This document shows positions 43,028 through 55,330 of a stretch of DNA of 64,000 nt, piece by piece. Origin of the DNA: Magicicada septendecula (taxonomy: Eukaryota; Arthropoda; Insecta; Hemiptera; Cicadidae); contig CM068373.1 in the NCBI GenBank assembly GCA_034769895.1, forward strand, positions 197,016,134-197,080,133. The letters are read 5' to 3'. A program made the translations under genes and the position numbers. Numbering within the stretch: position 1 is the first letter of the stretch; each line of letters begins with the position of its first letter. The notes under the pieces are model-generated. The model searched no databases, had not been told where the DNA came from, and saw only the letters and a list, made by a program, of their open reading frames with translations.

Positions 43028-44472
43028 TTATTGGATGCGTTTCGGCTTAGTATCCGCCTTCTTCAGCTTTGGTAACAGACTGCCAGCATTTTGTAACGGT
43101 TGTGTGGAAGGTGAAGTGGGGGTGGTGTGTGAAGGAAGGGGATTGGCGCGGGGATTCAACTTACTGTTTGTTTTCTGTATAATTGTGTCAAAAAGTGTAT
43201 GTGATTTATATTGTAATTGATCGTTGAGTATGTTGTTTGGTTGTGCTGTGTGGTATTTATATATTTCGTATTGTTCAGTTGTGTTGAGTTTTTGACCTTT
43301 GGGTATGTAATGTAAAATTTCAAGATTAGTGTCTATGTTGGTGTAACTGTGGTTTTCTGTGTGTATGTGTGTGGCAAATGCGGAGTGTATATTGTTGTTG
43401 CTTAAAGCTTTTAAGTGTTCAGAATAACGGGATGAAAACGATCTTCCCGTCTGGCCTATGTAGAAACTATTACAGTCATTACAATTTAATTTGTAAACAC
43501 CTGTTTTGTTATATTTGTCTATGTCTGTGTTTGTATTACTGATGTGTTTTTTGATGGTATTGGTTGTTCTGAATGCTATTTTGTATTTGTGTTTTCTGAA
43601 TGTATTGGCGATTTTGTGTGTGTATGAGTTGTGGTATGTGAGTGTGATGTATTTATTGTGTTGTGTGTTGATGGTATTTAGTGTTTTGTTGTTTTTGTTT
43701 TTGATGCGTTTGTGTAGTATGTTCATTAAATTGGGGTTATAACCGTTTTTTATTGCTATGTATTTTATTGTGTTGAGTTCGTCGGTGTAATCTTGTTTAT
43801 TTAAGGGTATTTTAGTTAGTCTATGGAGCATATGGTTGAAGGCCGCATGTTTATGTTGTGTTGGGTGGTTTGATGTGTTGTGTATAACCATGTCGGTTGT
43901 GGTTGGTTTCCTGTATATTTTGTACGTGTGTGTATTGTTAGTTTTGTTAATTGTTAGGTCTAGAAAATTTATACTATTGTTTTGTTCAGTTTCCAGTGTA
44001 AATTTTAATTTGTGGTGTATAGTGTTTATGTATTTGTGAAGTTTTCAACTTGTCTTGTGTTGCCTTTGAATAAAAGTAATATATCATCTACATACCTGTG
44101 CCAGTATATAATTTTGTTAGTGTATTTGTTGTTGTTTATTATGTGGTTCTGTTCAATGTTGTGTATATATATTTCTGCTAGTATTCCTGATATGAGGGAT
44201 CCCATCAGGAGTCCTTCTGTTTGTGTGTATATTTTGTTATTGTATGAAAAGTAATTTTGTTCAGTTATTATTTTGGTAAGTGTGATGATTTCTTGTATGT
44301 GTGTTTCAGGTGTGTTGTTTTGTCTGAGTAGTTGTTCTAGTGTTTGTATGGTTTCTTTGATGGGGACATTAGTGTATAAATTGGTTATATCAAAAGATGC
44401 TAGAGTTGAGTTATGTGGGATGTGTATGTGTTCAGTTTTCCTGACTAGGTCAATGTTGTTTTTGATAGACAC
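43028..44472 (-). pseudogene. Penelope-like RT + GIY-YIG endonuclease, minus arm, unit 1
   Basis: The RT part (44026-44472) has TLASFDITNLYTNVPIKETI (motif A), a motif B reading LMGSLISGIL (the other arm has PMGSPISGIL) and YVDDILLLF. A one-base loss after QVENF shifts the frame. The 287-codon part (43028-43891) has the endonuclease: TGVYKLNC, x2, C, YIGQTGRSF, R..., EHLKAL, i.e. GIY-YIG with the Cys pair found in Penelope-like elements. The N-terminal third of the RT is missing (5' truncation). Confidence 0.9.
43034..43066 (-). ncRNA. Hammerhead-like core, minus arm, unit 1
   Basis: The coding strand reads CTGAAGA, a GGC/GCC hairpin, then GAAAC and GCATCC. CUGANGA and GAAA flanking stem II is the hammerhead core, known from Penelope-like terminal repeats. 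Stem III is minimal and stem I is not evident, so activity is doubtful. Confidence 0.4.
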
Positions 44473-45784
44473 TAGAACAACTACTCAGACAAAACAACAC
44501 ACCTGAAACACACATACAAGAAATCATCACACTTACCAAAATAATAACTGAACAAAATTACTTTACATACAATAACAAAATATACACACAAACAGAAGGA
44601 CTCCCAATGGGATCCCCCATATCAGGAATACTAGCAGAAATATATATACACAACATTGAACAGAACCACATAATAAACAACAACAAATACACTAACAAAA
44701 TTATATACTGGCACAGGTATGTAGATGATATATTACTTTTATTCAAAGGCAACACAAGACAAGTTGAAAATTTCCACAAATACATAAACACTATACACCA
44801 CAAATTAAAATTTACACTGGAAACTGAACAAAACAATAGTATAAATTTTCTAGACTAACAATTAACAAAACTAACAATACACACACGTACAAAATATACA
44901 GGAAACCAACCACAACCGACATGGTTATACACAACACATCAAACCACCCAACACAACATAAACATGCGGCCTTCAACCATATGCTCCATAGACTAACTAA
45001 AACACCCTTAAATAAACAAGATTACACCGATGAACTCAACACAATAAAATACATAGCAATAAAAAACGGTTATAACCCCAATTTAATAAACATACTACAC
45101 AAACGCATCAAAAACAAAAACAACAAAACACTAAATACCATCAACACACAACACAATAAATACATCACACTCACATACCACAACTCACACACACACAAAA
45201 TCGCCAATACATTCAGAAAACACAAATACAAAATAGCATTCAGAACAACCAATACCATCAAAAAACACATCAGTAATACAAACACAGACATAGACAAATA
45301 TAACAAAACAGGTGTTTACAAATTAAATTGTAATGACTGCAATAGTTTCTACATAGGCCAGACGGGAAGATCGTTTTCATCCCGTTATTCTGAACACTTA
45401 AAAGCTTTAACCAACAACAATATACACTCCGCATTTGCCACACACATGCACACAGAAAACCACAGTTACACCAACATAGACACTAATCTTGAAATTTTAC
45501 ATTACATACCCAAAGGTCAAAAACTCAACACAACTGAACAATACGAAATATATAAATACCACACAACACAACCAAACAACATACTCAACGATCAATTACA
45601 ATATAAATCACATACACTTTTTGACACAATTATACAGAAAACAAACAGTAAGTTGAATCCCCGCGCCAATCCCCTTCCTCCACACACCACCCCCACTTCA
45701 CCTTCCACACAACCGTTACAAAATGCTGGCAGTCTGTTACCAAAGCTGAAGAAGGCGGATACTAAGCCGAAACGCGTCCAATAA
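44473..45784 (+). pseudogene. Penelope-like RT + GIY-YIG endonuclease, plus arm, unit 1
   Basis: Inverted copy of the minus arm, starting about 120 bp further into the RT (EQLLRQNN). Motif B (PMGSPISGIL) and YVDD are normal, and the ENFHKYI region is intact. A one-base loss after NFLD (near 44857) shifts the frame before the 287-codon endonuclease part (44921-45784). The two arms thus carry different breaks. The protein ends PKRVQ just before the terminal motif. Confidence 0.9.
45746..45778 (+). ncRNA. Hammerhead-like core, plus arm, unit 1
   Basis: CTGAAGA, GGC/GCC hairpin, GAAAC, GCGTC. Unlike the minus arm, it keeps a GUC at the expected cleavage position. It overlaps the last codons of the endonuclease frame. 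Confidence 0.45.
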
Positions 45785-45865
45785 AATCAGTAAGTTTTCA
45801 CATGAAAAAGTTCATTTTTAGTTAAGTGTTAGTGCTGTGAAAGAAGAGATGAATAATCAAGACAA

Positions 45866-46824
45866 CTAAAAGTTTCTAGTTCTATTTCATTATTAGCGTC
45901 TCGTGTAATTAATATACGTTCAGTAACATTGTGTAAATTTTGGTTTCTTACTAAACTTAATTCGTCTCTTACACTACTAATGTTTTGTTCTAGTGAAAAT
46001 AATTTTTTGTCGTTACTACACTCCGACTGTATGCTATTTTTTGATATTACATTAATAGATTCATTTAACGCTTGTATTTCTGTCTTACAATTATTTTCAA
46101 TTTCATTTACCTTACAGTCTACGTTATTTTTGTTTTCGTCAATATTCTGACTCATTTTTTCAACTGTCATTATTACGCTACTCAGCTTACATTCAGTTTC
46201 AGTATTACACTTATTTATTTTATATTCTATTTCATTGTTATGCTCATTCATTGAATTTATTAATATATCATTTATTTGCTTCTCCACTCTACCTATCTGA
46301 CTATCTATTTCATTAAATTTAACATCTATCTGCTGTATTGAATTATCTAACTTGGTTTCTACTTGGTTAATTTTATCAGTAAACTCTACTTTGGTATTTT
46401 CACAATGTCTATTAATTTCTTGAATCTCATATTTCAACTCATTAATATCCCTACTTTGTCTGTCAAATTTGTCATTCATTATATTTGTCATTTTATTATA
46501 TTTAACATTGGAATCACTTTGTTGTTCATTATTTTGTTTTTTCAATTCATTTAGATCACTACTTATATTTTCGGACATTGTTTTTATCAGACTGAACATA
46601 TCGTCCATCGACAACTGTTTAATTCGTGTCGTCGTTGGAGTAGATTGTGCTGCTACATTTTTGTCAGTGAAGCTGACTTCTTCATTATTAATTTTACTTT
46701 CCCTATCTAATTTCGGGGTTACTTGAATCCCCGAATCTTCAGTTGCATTGCTTTGATCTATTACATTTATTTCTGTTTTATTCTGACTCGCACTTGGAGT
46801 CGAATGTACCTCAAAATTACTCAT
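45866..46824 (-). CDS. gag: Gag N-terminal coiled-coil segment, unit 1
   Basis: ATG at 46822-46824, about 265 bp from the 5' LTR. 331 codons to 45829, the last ~12 contributed by the Penelope-like insert; authentic gag ends at ...NEIELETFS. Residues ~90-290 are a long Asn/Lys/Glu-rich coiled coil (MNDKFDRQSRDINELKYEIQ). The N terminus EVHSTPSASQNK recurs in element 2 at 17.8 kb. A coiled coil before the capsid region probably aids assembly. Truncated by the insertion, so full Gag cannot be made from this unit. Confidence 0.85.
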
Positions 46825-47065
46825 GTTTGACTCATCAGAATTTTCGACACTAGTCGTTTCATTTGTTATTTTCGTTATCTGCCATTCTTACTTTTTATAA
46901 TTGATACTTGTGCGTACATATAATATAATCAATATGTAATATACTGTATAGCAAATTTTGTGTGAATGACGCACTTTTTATTTTATTCCGCTAACCTAAA
47001 ACACACGTTTGCATCTTTGTAGGTGTGGATTTTATATCAGCACATTTTTTAATTTATAAAATCGT
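46825..47065 (-). other. Gypsy 5' leader, unit 1
   Basis: Noncoding between primer site and gag ATG. Nothing else seen. Confidence 0.6.
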
Positions 47066-47085
47066 CCCTGTAATCGGCTGCGCCA
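47066..47085 (-). promoter_or_regulatory. Gypsy primer binding site, unit 1
   Basis: The minus strand reads TGGCGCAGCCGATTACAGGG, two bases after the LTR end. The TGG start pairs with tRNA CCA. The tRNA identity is not certain to me. Confidence 0.75.
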
Positions 47086-47087
47086 TT

Positions 47088-48212
47088 TGTGAAGTTACTC
47101 TACTTTTAACTATATAAAATACAAAATACACTTTATTTCCACCTACCTGCAAAGGTTCTTTCTGGGTCCAGAATCCGATCGCACGTACATCAGACGCAAA
47201 CATGTGTTTCATAGGTTAGTGAAATGACTTACTCTACACATTTTATGAAGAGAAATTATGATCTTTTTAATGTTTTAAATGTTAAATAAATTTTAACAAA
47301 TTTTACTCATGCTTCGCATATTAAACAACATTTAAATGGGTTCTTCTTCTTGTGATACATTACAGTTATGCAATTTCTATTCTATCTTAGTCTACTAGCT
47401 TACCTTATTTTAAGTCATACTTAAACACAGAGCCCAGCCTGCAATTTCTCACACTCACAACCACAGAAAATTACCCCGCCCTTAACATGTTAATAAAAAA
47501 AAAATACCCATTCCGGCCGGCACGTGGTAACCCTTCAAACTCGTTTTATCTGAGTTGGTAATTACGTCGCTGTCTAATATAACTGATTTTGTTCCTCTCC
47601 CATGCTCACTGATATCACTGACACGTTTTGGTCACGTTGAATTCACTTTTGAGATTAAAAAACTGATAAAATTTAGCAGAGCGCACTTGGCTCTGTGTCG
47701 GCCGACACAATCAGCGACGAACTGGGAGAACGAATGTAGCAGGTGAAGCTAACGTGATCTCATACTTTTGGTGGAAATCACTGCCTTGGGTTTCGTCGCA
47801 GGAGTTTCGTCCCATGCAATCCATGTAGTTGTTGGGGTGACGACAGTATACGATCTCAGTGAGGCACTGGCTAACGTCACGAGATGGGCGGATCTTAAGT
47901 TTTCATATTCGCCGTTTTCACTCGATGAAGGTGAATAGAATTGGTTCCATGACCATGTTGGTTTTTGAAGTAGCGTCACCCCGAGCATATACCTGTGTCG
48001 CTCGTACAGGCGCATGGTCACACTCAAGCAAAGTTCTTGGAAATCTGAGGTGGCTACATACCTCAACTGATTGCACAATGCTATTATGTCTTGCCTTTGT
48101 TATAAACTGTTCCATTCAATCTGTCACAATGGAATAAAATTTTACAATATATTTTTATGAAATCCCTGAAAATTAAATAAAACAAAAATACCCACATTTT
48201 TGGACCGTTACA
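47088..48212 (-). repeat. Gypsy LTR 2 (shared, chimeric)
   Basis: Left part like LTR 3: has the 12-bp segment (about 47335-47346), CTACACATTTT, CCTACCTGC. Right part like LTR 1: CCATGCTCACTG, GACACGTTTTG, ATTCGCCG, GAGCATATAC, CACACTCAAG, ATTATGTC. Private changes: GATATCACTG and an 8-bp loss near 48119. It serves as 5' LTR of unit 1 and 3' LTR of unit 2. Confidence 0.93.
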
Positions 48213-48261
48213 ATATCCCCTCAATGAGAGATCTTCTGTCAAAACAGAAGAAATCTCATTG
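48213..48261 (-). promoter_or_regulatory. Polypurine tract and conserved hairpin, unit 2
   Basis: Same tract and 18-bp stem as in unit 1, unchanged. Confidence 0.75.
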
Positions 48262-51200
48262 ATAAAACCCCTAAGAGGACCAGTGAGGAACTGGTGCCAA
48301 CAACCCTCTATTGTTCTTACACTTCATGGGTCCACGACCCCCCTGGCTCGGCGACTATGGACGCATCTGAACGAGATCACTGGACTTCTCCGTAAGAGAT
48401 CCCAACACCGAAAAATCGAACAGACACGCACCACAGCGCACCGCACCTTCTATCATGCTACCCTAAAATTCCTCAATCCCTGGCTTATATCATGCCAGAT
48501 CCTCAACCGATATGTTTCCCCTTTTTTCTGCAAACTGGGCTGCCTTTAGCAGATACTGGGCTCACGCACACACTCACATTACATACTGAAAATTGAAAAA
48601 TGCTTTGAAAATTTATTTAAATTACAACTCATTGGTAGTTTTCATTTAAAATCAAATCACAAATTTTGCATCTAATTAGAATTATTCTCTTCATTGGTTT
48701 TTGTTTTTTGTTATCAAAAATTATATCAATTGAACCTGTCTTAAAATAAATACCATCCTTAACCTAACATGTAAATACACCTAGAATCTAACAATACAAT
48801 TCAATAAAATACTTCAATAATAATAAACACAGTTAGTACACCAACAATAAAATAATCAAAGTTTAAAAATATCCATTAGCTGGCAGGCACAAAATCAAGA
48901 TTTTTTTTTTCAAAAAACAATTTTTAAATTCCAAAATTCCAAAAAAAAATTTTTTAATTCAAAAATTTTAATTTATTAAAATATTTCTTTCCCTATTGAA
49001 ATTATTTAACTACAGTTCAAATCAATTAAAAGCAAAAGTTGGATTTATTTTCTTGCTAAAGATGTTTAGTATCTGACCTCACTATCAGCTGATCAAAACT
49101 AGGTCAAGTTCAAAAACCTTGACCTACATACGTTATGTACAAGTTACATCTGTGAACACATTAAACTTCTGTAAAATTCTGACTGTCAACACAGAACATA
49201 AGAAAATACAATATTTAAGATTAACAAAATATCATTATAATTAACAATTACATTGACATTTAAATTATTCAAATAAACACTTTATAACTTTACATTTCCA
49301 AATTCTATCAAAATTTTGTCACTGGTTTCAATTAAAAATTTTATATTCTTGTTATAAATCTCTCTCTTTATTTGACAATCTTATTCTCCATTACTGTGGG
49401 TGATTTAAATACTTATAACAATTTAATTTACCACTGGGTAGGCCTACATTTATAATCTCTACCCCTCTGACTCTAATACTCATCAACTTTAACTAACATG
49501 ACACCCATCTCTATCAAAACATCTATCCAACAATCTCTAAACCAAACTTATCATGAAACTCAAATCGCCACCTTCTCTGAATATATATATATATAAAAAA
49601 TACTCTAACCCTTTGTACTTAGGATACGTGTTCCCCCCCCCAAAAACTCATTTCCTTAATCTGGTCCCTGGATTCTACCTAAGGCGACCCCCCCTTCACC
49701 CTAAATCGGTCCCATCCCGTCCCAACCATGTTGTTGCGGACTCCCACATTACACTACCCCCTATTACAAAATTGCCATCCCCAATAATCTCAATCTTATT
49801 ACCTTACTTCAACTACAACAAAATAACCTCATCAATTATAAACATCAATATATCATTCAATACTCTACATATATTCTCCATAACTACTGTGTCCACATTA
49901 ATACTTCTCAATTCTATTACATTTCCTCATAACAACATTACATTAACTCAAAACAATATTTTTGAGTTACATTTCAACTTCAGCTTCAACTAGGACTGAT
50001 CGACATGTCCCACCAAATATTCCTCACCCCCAAAACTATCTTTTATTGGCTTTCACAAATTATTACTTTATTTCTCACTTTATCAAATTACTTTTCTCCT
50101 TATTTAAATAGCACCTGTAATACACTGAAACATCACATTCAACACTGATTACCTGGAACATTTACAACCAATATAACAGTGACATTTTACTACTGATCAG
50201 CTGATGTTCTTAATAAAGTGAAGACACCTTTCAAAAACTGTGCAGATTACATTAAGTACATATGCTTATCAATACTTACATCTACTATCAATGTTTCCCC
50301 TTTCTCTGATTCTGGTAATTTTATGTTAACCGCCTGCCAGTCGGTTTAGTTATCTACTTAGTTGCAAAAATACACAAATTATATAAAACATACCTTTTAT
50401 CAATTCTTATTTCTACCCTATTACAATAAAATACTACATTTAAAAAATATAGAATGAACACCTTATAGTGAATGTATGAGCATCTAGTTATTTAAACGGA
50501 ACACAAGCATTTTTATTAGATCAAAATTAGAGTTAGCAATTTTTTTGATATAAAATTTAAATTCGTGGCTCCTCTGAGCCACCTCCCATCCACACACGCT
50601 ATTGCAACTTATGTAAGACTGTAGCGCCTTTTCGCTTCCACAAAGACTGCATATTTGGAGGGATTGGACATCTCCGTGTCTTTGCTTCGGCAGTTACATT
50701 TTAACATTTTTTGAATATCAACATATCCTCGTTTATAGCGAAACGCCCTTAAAACGGGTCTACCACCTGACTATGCTGTCCCCATGCGGACAGAGTGGCA
50801 GCCGCTGTTCCATAGTTCCTGGATTTCCCCTAATTTCACCCCCCATTTAATTTCTATTATCAACCCATTTCAAGTCAGCTACGGTCAAGGGAGTTGATGT
50901 GACCATAGCTGGCCGCTAGCCAAATCCACGATTAGTGCTGGTAAGGCAGTAATCGCCCGAAAAGTCGGGGAAATCTAACTTGCATTTCAATGCATGTTCT
51001 ACTTCGTCATTAGTATGTGCGACACGAACGTCTATCAGTGTACAAATTGAATTTTGTACCAAAAGGTGTGTCGCACATTGTCGCCATTTTGGCCTCCGAT
51101 GGAGGTAACACTCTCTGTTACCCCCAACCCATTCCACTATCTACGAGGGCACAGGCCACCCCAGCGATAGCACCTTAATAACTAAATAATTAAAAGTAAT

Positions 51201-52144
51201 GAACTAAAACTTTCGACAATTGCAGTTCCACACTCCACTGTTCTATCACTTCTTTGAGCACCAATCTACCCCCCAAAATTATCCCCACATCTTGTATTGA
51301 CAACAAGTTTTTATTTTATTTCACACTTTGCAAAACGTTCCCAAGCTCACTGATACTAAAACTTGACAATTATACTTGGTCACTTAATTCTAAAATTTAT
51401 TTAAATTTAAAATTATAAACATCCAAAATACTTTGGTATAATTTTTTCTTTTTTTTTTCCTTTTCCCATTTTTTTTTATATTTACATGGGAGGCTGACTC
51501 TAACTATCCTTAACCTAGACTATTATGGTGGTCAGTATCCCCGCCTGAAACGAGGGTGTTCTTACTATGGGGCAAGTTTGGTGACAAACTAGATCTACTT
51601 TGTGAAGTTACTTCCCCTTATACTCGACTCTACTCCCTTACTGCCCTCATTTCTCCAGACCTGCCGTCTAGTCTATCGCCAAATCTGCCCCTCAGCAAAA
51701 CTCTTCATTTCGGCTTAAACAAAACTATTGTCAATGGCTCAACTTTAATTTTGCCATTGACACTGAAAAATTTTTAAATTTGCAAGCACTGCCTTTTATT
51801 TAGGTGCAGCCTCCCTTACGTACAAACACTCTAAGGCAGTGCAGGCACATGACAGGTACACCGAGACCGCTGCACCTTGTGTGTCTTAAAAATAATTATG
51901 CGTCACGTACCTTTTGGGGTCCCCCTCCCCGTTCAAATGTGTAGTTGTTTTCTAGTTTTAACTAATTTTGGTGGAGCCGGACCATCGTTGTTTTCACCGC
52001 CCGAAGGAAGATCCGCCAACCATGGCCCGTCTCTAAGTTCCGAATACCACGGCCAGGATTGGTAAGATCGTGATCGCCCGAAAATGGGGGAGAGTCCCTT
52101 CTGTAAACATAAAACAATATTTTAAATCTTATTTATAAACATAA
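48262..52144 (-). other. Long 3' noncoding region of gypsy unit 2
   Basis: Near-identical to unit 1, differing in the length of a C run (about 49633) and by a 2-bp insertion at about 51068. The two indels alter short ORFs differently in the units (for example 146 versus 73 codons ending near 49993/36622), which argues against those ORFs being genes. Confidence 0.6.
51524..51547 (+). repeat. tRNA-Asp-like fragment, unit 2
   Basis: Duplicate of the fragment in unit 1. Confidence 0.5.
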
Positions 52145-52198
52145 TTAAAGTGACTGATATAATTTTAAATTCGTCGCATTCTGAGTACCTACTATTTC

Positions 52199-55100
52199 CT
52201 ACGTCGCTGGGTTCCTCAACACATACGCATTCTGCATTTTTATTTCTATAATTTCATACGGCCCTTCATACAACAAGAAAAACTTCTTTATTTCTCTATC
52301 TTGAGCACTGGACAAATCATGCCGCTTTACTAACACTAACTGACCTACCTCATATTTGGTCCACTTACCCTTAGCATCATGTTTCTGTTTCCTCCGCTCT
52401 CCTTTCGTAAGTAAGTTCTCATTCGCCAATCTAATTTTCATGTTTCTGTCCAAAACTTGACCTTCTGGTGGGTATTCGAAGAGTTGTTCCAATATCCTGG
52501 GCAGCCTGGTTCCCCTGATCAACTCATGCGGCGTAAATCCAGTGGATTCATGGGTGGTACAATTCAGCCACTCCTCTACTTTTTTTACGTAGGCTGGCCA
52601 TTCTGTGTGTTTGGCATGACAGTACGCCCGAAATATCCTACCAATCTCTCTCATCACCCGTTCTGCTTGGTTCGACTGAGGATGATACACTGCCGTATGC
52701 TTGGGTATGATGCCTTCCCATCCAAGCGTCTGTCGCCATTTGCCGCTTATAAACTGTGGTCCGTGGTCAGATAATATAATTTTCGGTTTTCCAACATTAA
52801 TCATGTAGTCTCTTACTATTTTTTCACTGAGTACTTTACTCGTCGCTCTCTTAATGCTATACAATTTCACAAATTTTGAAAAAGTGTCTAGAACTACAAA
52901 TACATACAATACACCCCCTCTACCTCTGGGTAATGGCCCATATAGATCAACCGCAACTAGATCAAACGGTCTCTCAACTTGTATGTAATTCATCTCTCCT
53001 TCTACTTTATAATTCACTACTTTCGATTTCTGACATAAATCACACACTCTTAACACTCTTCTAACTCTCCTCTCCATATTCTTAAATATACATGACTCTT
53101 TCAAAACATTAGCACACTTTCTCGCCCCAAAATGACCATACCTTACAGGACAATCCCAAACAATTCTATCTATTAACCCCTCGGGTATAACTAACCTCCA
53201 ATCCCGCTCCTCGCTCTCTACTTTTTTAAACAAAATACCTTGATATACTTGAAATCGCTCATTATATTCAGATCCCTCTACCTCCGTCTCTAAACTAACA
53301 ATTACTTTACCCAGTTTACTATCAGATCTTTGCATATTATTAATGTCACTTAATTCTTCACCAAAAATCCTATCTTCTCTAGTTAATCTAAAAATTTCTA
53401 TTTCTTTAAGATCCCTACCAGTTTTATTGTCTATAAAATCTACTCTAGAAAGTGTGTCTGGTACCTTATTATCTGACCCCTTTATATACTCCCAGGAAAA
53501 GTTATATTCTTGTAAAGCTAATACCCACCTGGTCAGACGACTGTGTGTTAGTTTACATGAATGGAGAAATGATAATGCCTTGTCGTCCATCCGGATTATT
53601 GTTGCATTGCCCAGGATGTATGTCCGGAATTTACCCACGGCGAACACAATACTTAAAAGTTCTTTTTCTGTCGTCGTGTAATTTTTCTCGGCCGACAGCA
53701 GCGATCTACTGGCGAAGGCGATCGTTAGATGTTCATTATCGCAGCCCTCCTGGTAGAGCTCCGCCCCTAGCGCTACATTGCTGGTGTCGGTCTGCAAATA
53801 AAAAGTTTTATTAAAATCGGGATGATTCATCATAATCATGTGGCTAAACTTTCTCTTAATTTCGTTGAATGCAGCACGTTCCGTTTCTCCCCATCTCCAC
53901 TGTTTATTTTTCTGAAGTACGGCACTTAGTTTGGATGTTGTGTGTGCGTAGTTCTCCTGGAATTTTCTGTAGAAATTACATAAGCCTAAGAAACTTTGTA
54001 ATTGTTTAAGGTTCTTTGGTTCGGGGAATCGCATTATGGCTTCTACTTTGTTAGGGTTAGCTAATACCCCCTCCTGTGTAATAACAAATACTAAGAAATG
54101 TATTTCTGTTTGCAAAAACTTAGATTTGTCCCAATTAACTGTTAAACCCCCTTTTTGTAGCTTATCTAATACATACTCTATGTGTTCTAAATGTTCAGTG
54201 AATGTTCTAGAAGCTATCAAGATGTCATCAACATATACTGTTAAAAAATCTAGATCCTTAGGTTGTAATATATTATCCAAGCATTTAATAAAGCTAGCAA
54301 CGCTGGTGTTTAATCCAAAAGGTAAGCGTTTGAATTGGTAATTCTTACCGTTAAAAAGAAAAGCTGTATATTTTCTGCTCTCCCCTGCTAATGGCACCTG
54401 CCAGTATCCCGCTGTCAGGTCTAATGACATCATGTATTTGACTCTGCTGAACTTCTGTAAAATCTCATTAATGGGTTCCGGAGATTCCCGGTCAGGTATA
54501 ATAATTTGGTTAATCTTTCTGGCATCTAAACATAGCCTTACCTTTCCATCCTTTTTAATCACTACTACCAAAGGGTTTGAGTAGGGTGATACTGAGCGTT
54601 CAATTATGTCTCCCTGCATCATCCCGTCTAGTTCCTCCTGTACAGCCCTCCTCTTCGAAAATGGCACCGGGTAGCTCCTCTGCATGTATGGTGCATGGTC
54701 CCGAACTTTCAGCTCACAGATGTAGTCCTTCGCTTTCCCTGGTGATTCATCAAACACCTCTCTGAAACGCTCCACGACTGCCCACAGCTCCTCTCGCTGA
54801 GTGTTTCCTACAACTACATCTTCATTAAAAAATTTGTTGGCTCTATCTGCCCACACACTCTCATTACTCTCATGCATCTCTCCCTCCTCATTTTCTATGC
54901 TACTACTCTCTCGACACAAATTTATTTTATTCTCTATTTCTCCATCGTCTATCTGCTTATGTAACATTTTTATTCCCGTGACTTTAACTTCATTTACTAC
55001 TTTCTTAAACTCTATTCTGACTGGTTTATTCCCCTTTTCAATTTTTACTATTTGTTTATTGAAATCTATTACTGCTCCGTTTCTTTCCAAAAAATCATTT

Positions 55101-55330
55101 CCCAATATTACATCTAGACTCAACCATTTAACTACTAGGAAAGTGTTTTCAAATTCAACTTCATTTATTAAAATATTTAATTGTACTTGTCTGGTTATTC
55201 TCTTAGTTCTCACTCCAGTTACCCCCACTACAGTAACCCCCGCAACTGGTAATGATGGTATATTCTTATTTATTTCTTTTAATTCCCCCATGACATTTTC
55301 AGAAATTACAGATCTCGCTACCTGTATCAA
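52199..55330 (-). CDS. pol: Gypsy Pol polyprotein, unit 2
   Basis: 1,043 codons, differing from unit 1 at three residues: G69 to W in the protease part, W580 to R just before the RNase H MDDKA motif, and I676 to V between RNase H and integrase. All catalytic motifs (SLDLTAGYW, YVDD, D795/D855/E890) are kept, as are the shared defects: Trp in place of the first integrase zinc-site His, the protease DTG out of frame, and the early TAG (52199-52201). Confidence 0.92.
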   Translation of the reverse strand: MIQVARSVISENVMGELKEINKNIPSLPVAGVTVVGVTGVRTKRITRQVQLNILINEVEFENTFLVVKWLSLDVILGNDFLERNGAVIDFNKQIVKIEKGNKPVRIEFKKVVNEVKVTGIKMLHKQIDDGEIENKINLCRESSSIENEEGEMHESNESVWADRANKFFNEDVVVGNTQREELWAVVERFREVFDESPGKAKDYICELKVRDHAPYMQRSYPVPFSKRRAVQEELDGMMQGDIIERSVSPYSNPLVVVIKKDGKVRLCLDARKINQIIIPDRESPEPINEILQKFSRVKYMMSLDLTAGYWQVPLAGESRKYTAFLFNGKNYQFKRLPFGLNTSVASFIKCLDNILQPKDLDFLTVYVDDILIASRTFTEHLEHIEYVLDKLQKGGLTVNWDKSKFLQTEIHFLVFVITQEGVLANPNKVEAIMRFPEPKNLKQLQSFLGLCNFYRKFQENYAHTTSKLSAVLQKNKQWRWGETERAAFNEIKRKFSHMIMMNHPDFNKTFYLQTDTSNVALGAELYQEGCDNEHLTIAFASRSLLSAEKNYTTTEKELLSIVFAVGKFRTYILGNATIIRMDDKALSFLHSCKLTHSRLTRWVLALQEYNFSWEYIKGSDNKVPDTLSRVDFIDNKTGRDLKEIEIFRLTREDRIFGEELSDINNMQRSDSKLGKVIVSLETEVEGSEYNERFQVYQGILFKKVESEERDWRLVIPEGLIDRIVWDCPVRYGHFGARKCANVLKESCIFKNMERRVRRVLRVCDLCQKSKVVNYKVEGEMNYIQVERPFDLVAVDLYGPLPRGRGGVLYVFVVLDTFSKFVKLYSIKRATSKVLSEKIVRDYMINVGKPKIILSDHGPQFISGKWRQTLGWEGIIPKHTAVYHPQSNQAERVMREIGRIFRAYCHAKHTEWPAYVKKVEEWLNCTTHESTGFTPHELIRGTRLPRILEQLFEYPPEGQVLDRNMKIRLANENLLTKGERRKQKHDAKGKWTKYEVGQLVLVKRHDLSSAQDREIKKFFLLYEGPYEIIEIKMQNAYVLRNPAT

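Larger units (their letters stand above)
42986..45865. mobile_element. Palindromic Penelope-like insertion in gag, unit 1
   Basis: 2.88 kb flanked by the 14-bp duplication ACTAAAAGTTTCTA (42972-42985, 45866-45879). It consists of two 5'-truncated copies head to head: a minus arm (42986-44472) and a plus arm (about 44473-45826) with the same 3' ends, plus 39 unpaired bases on the right. Inverted truncated pairs are a known habit of Penelope-like elements. Gag reads across if the insert and one duplication are disregarded. Confidence 0.9.

Noticed and set aside
43506..44254. Plus-strand Val/Leu/Tyr-rich ORFs resembling membrane proteins
   Set aside because: They are antisense shadows of the Penelope-like RT/endonuclease; hydrophobicity comes from TG-rich complement of an Asn/Thr/His-rich gene.
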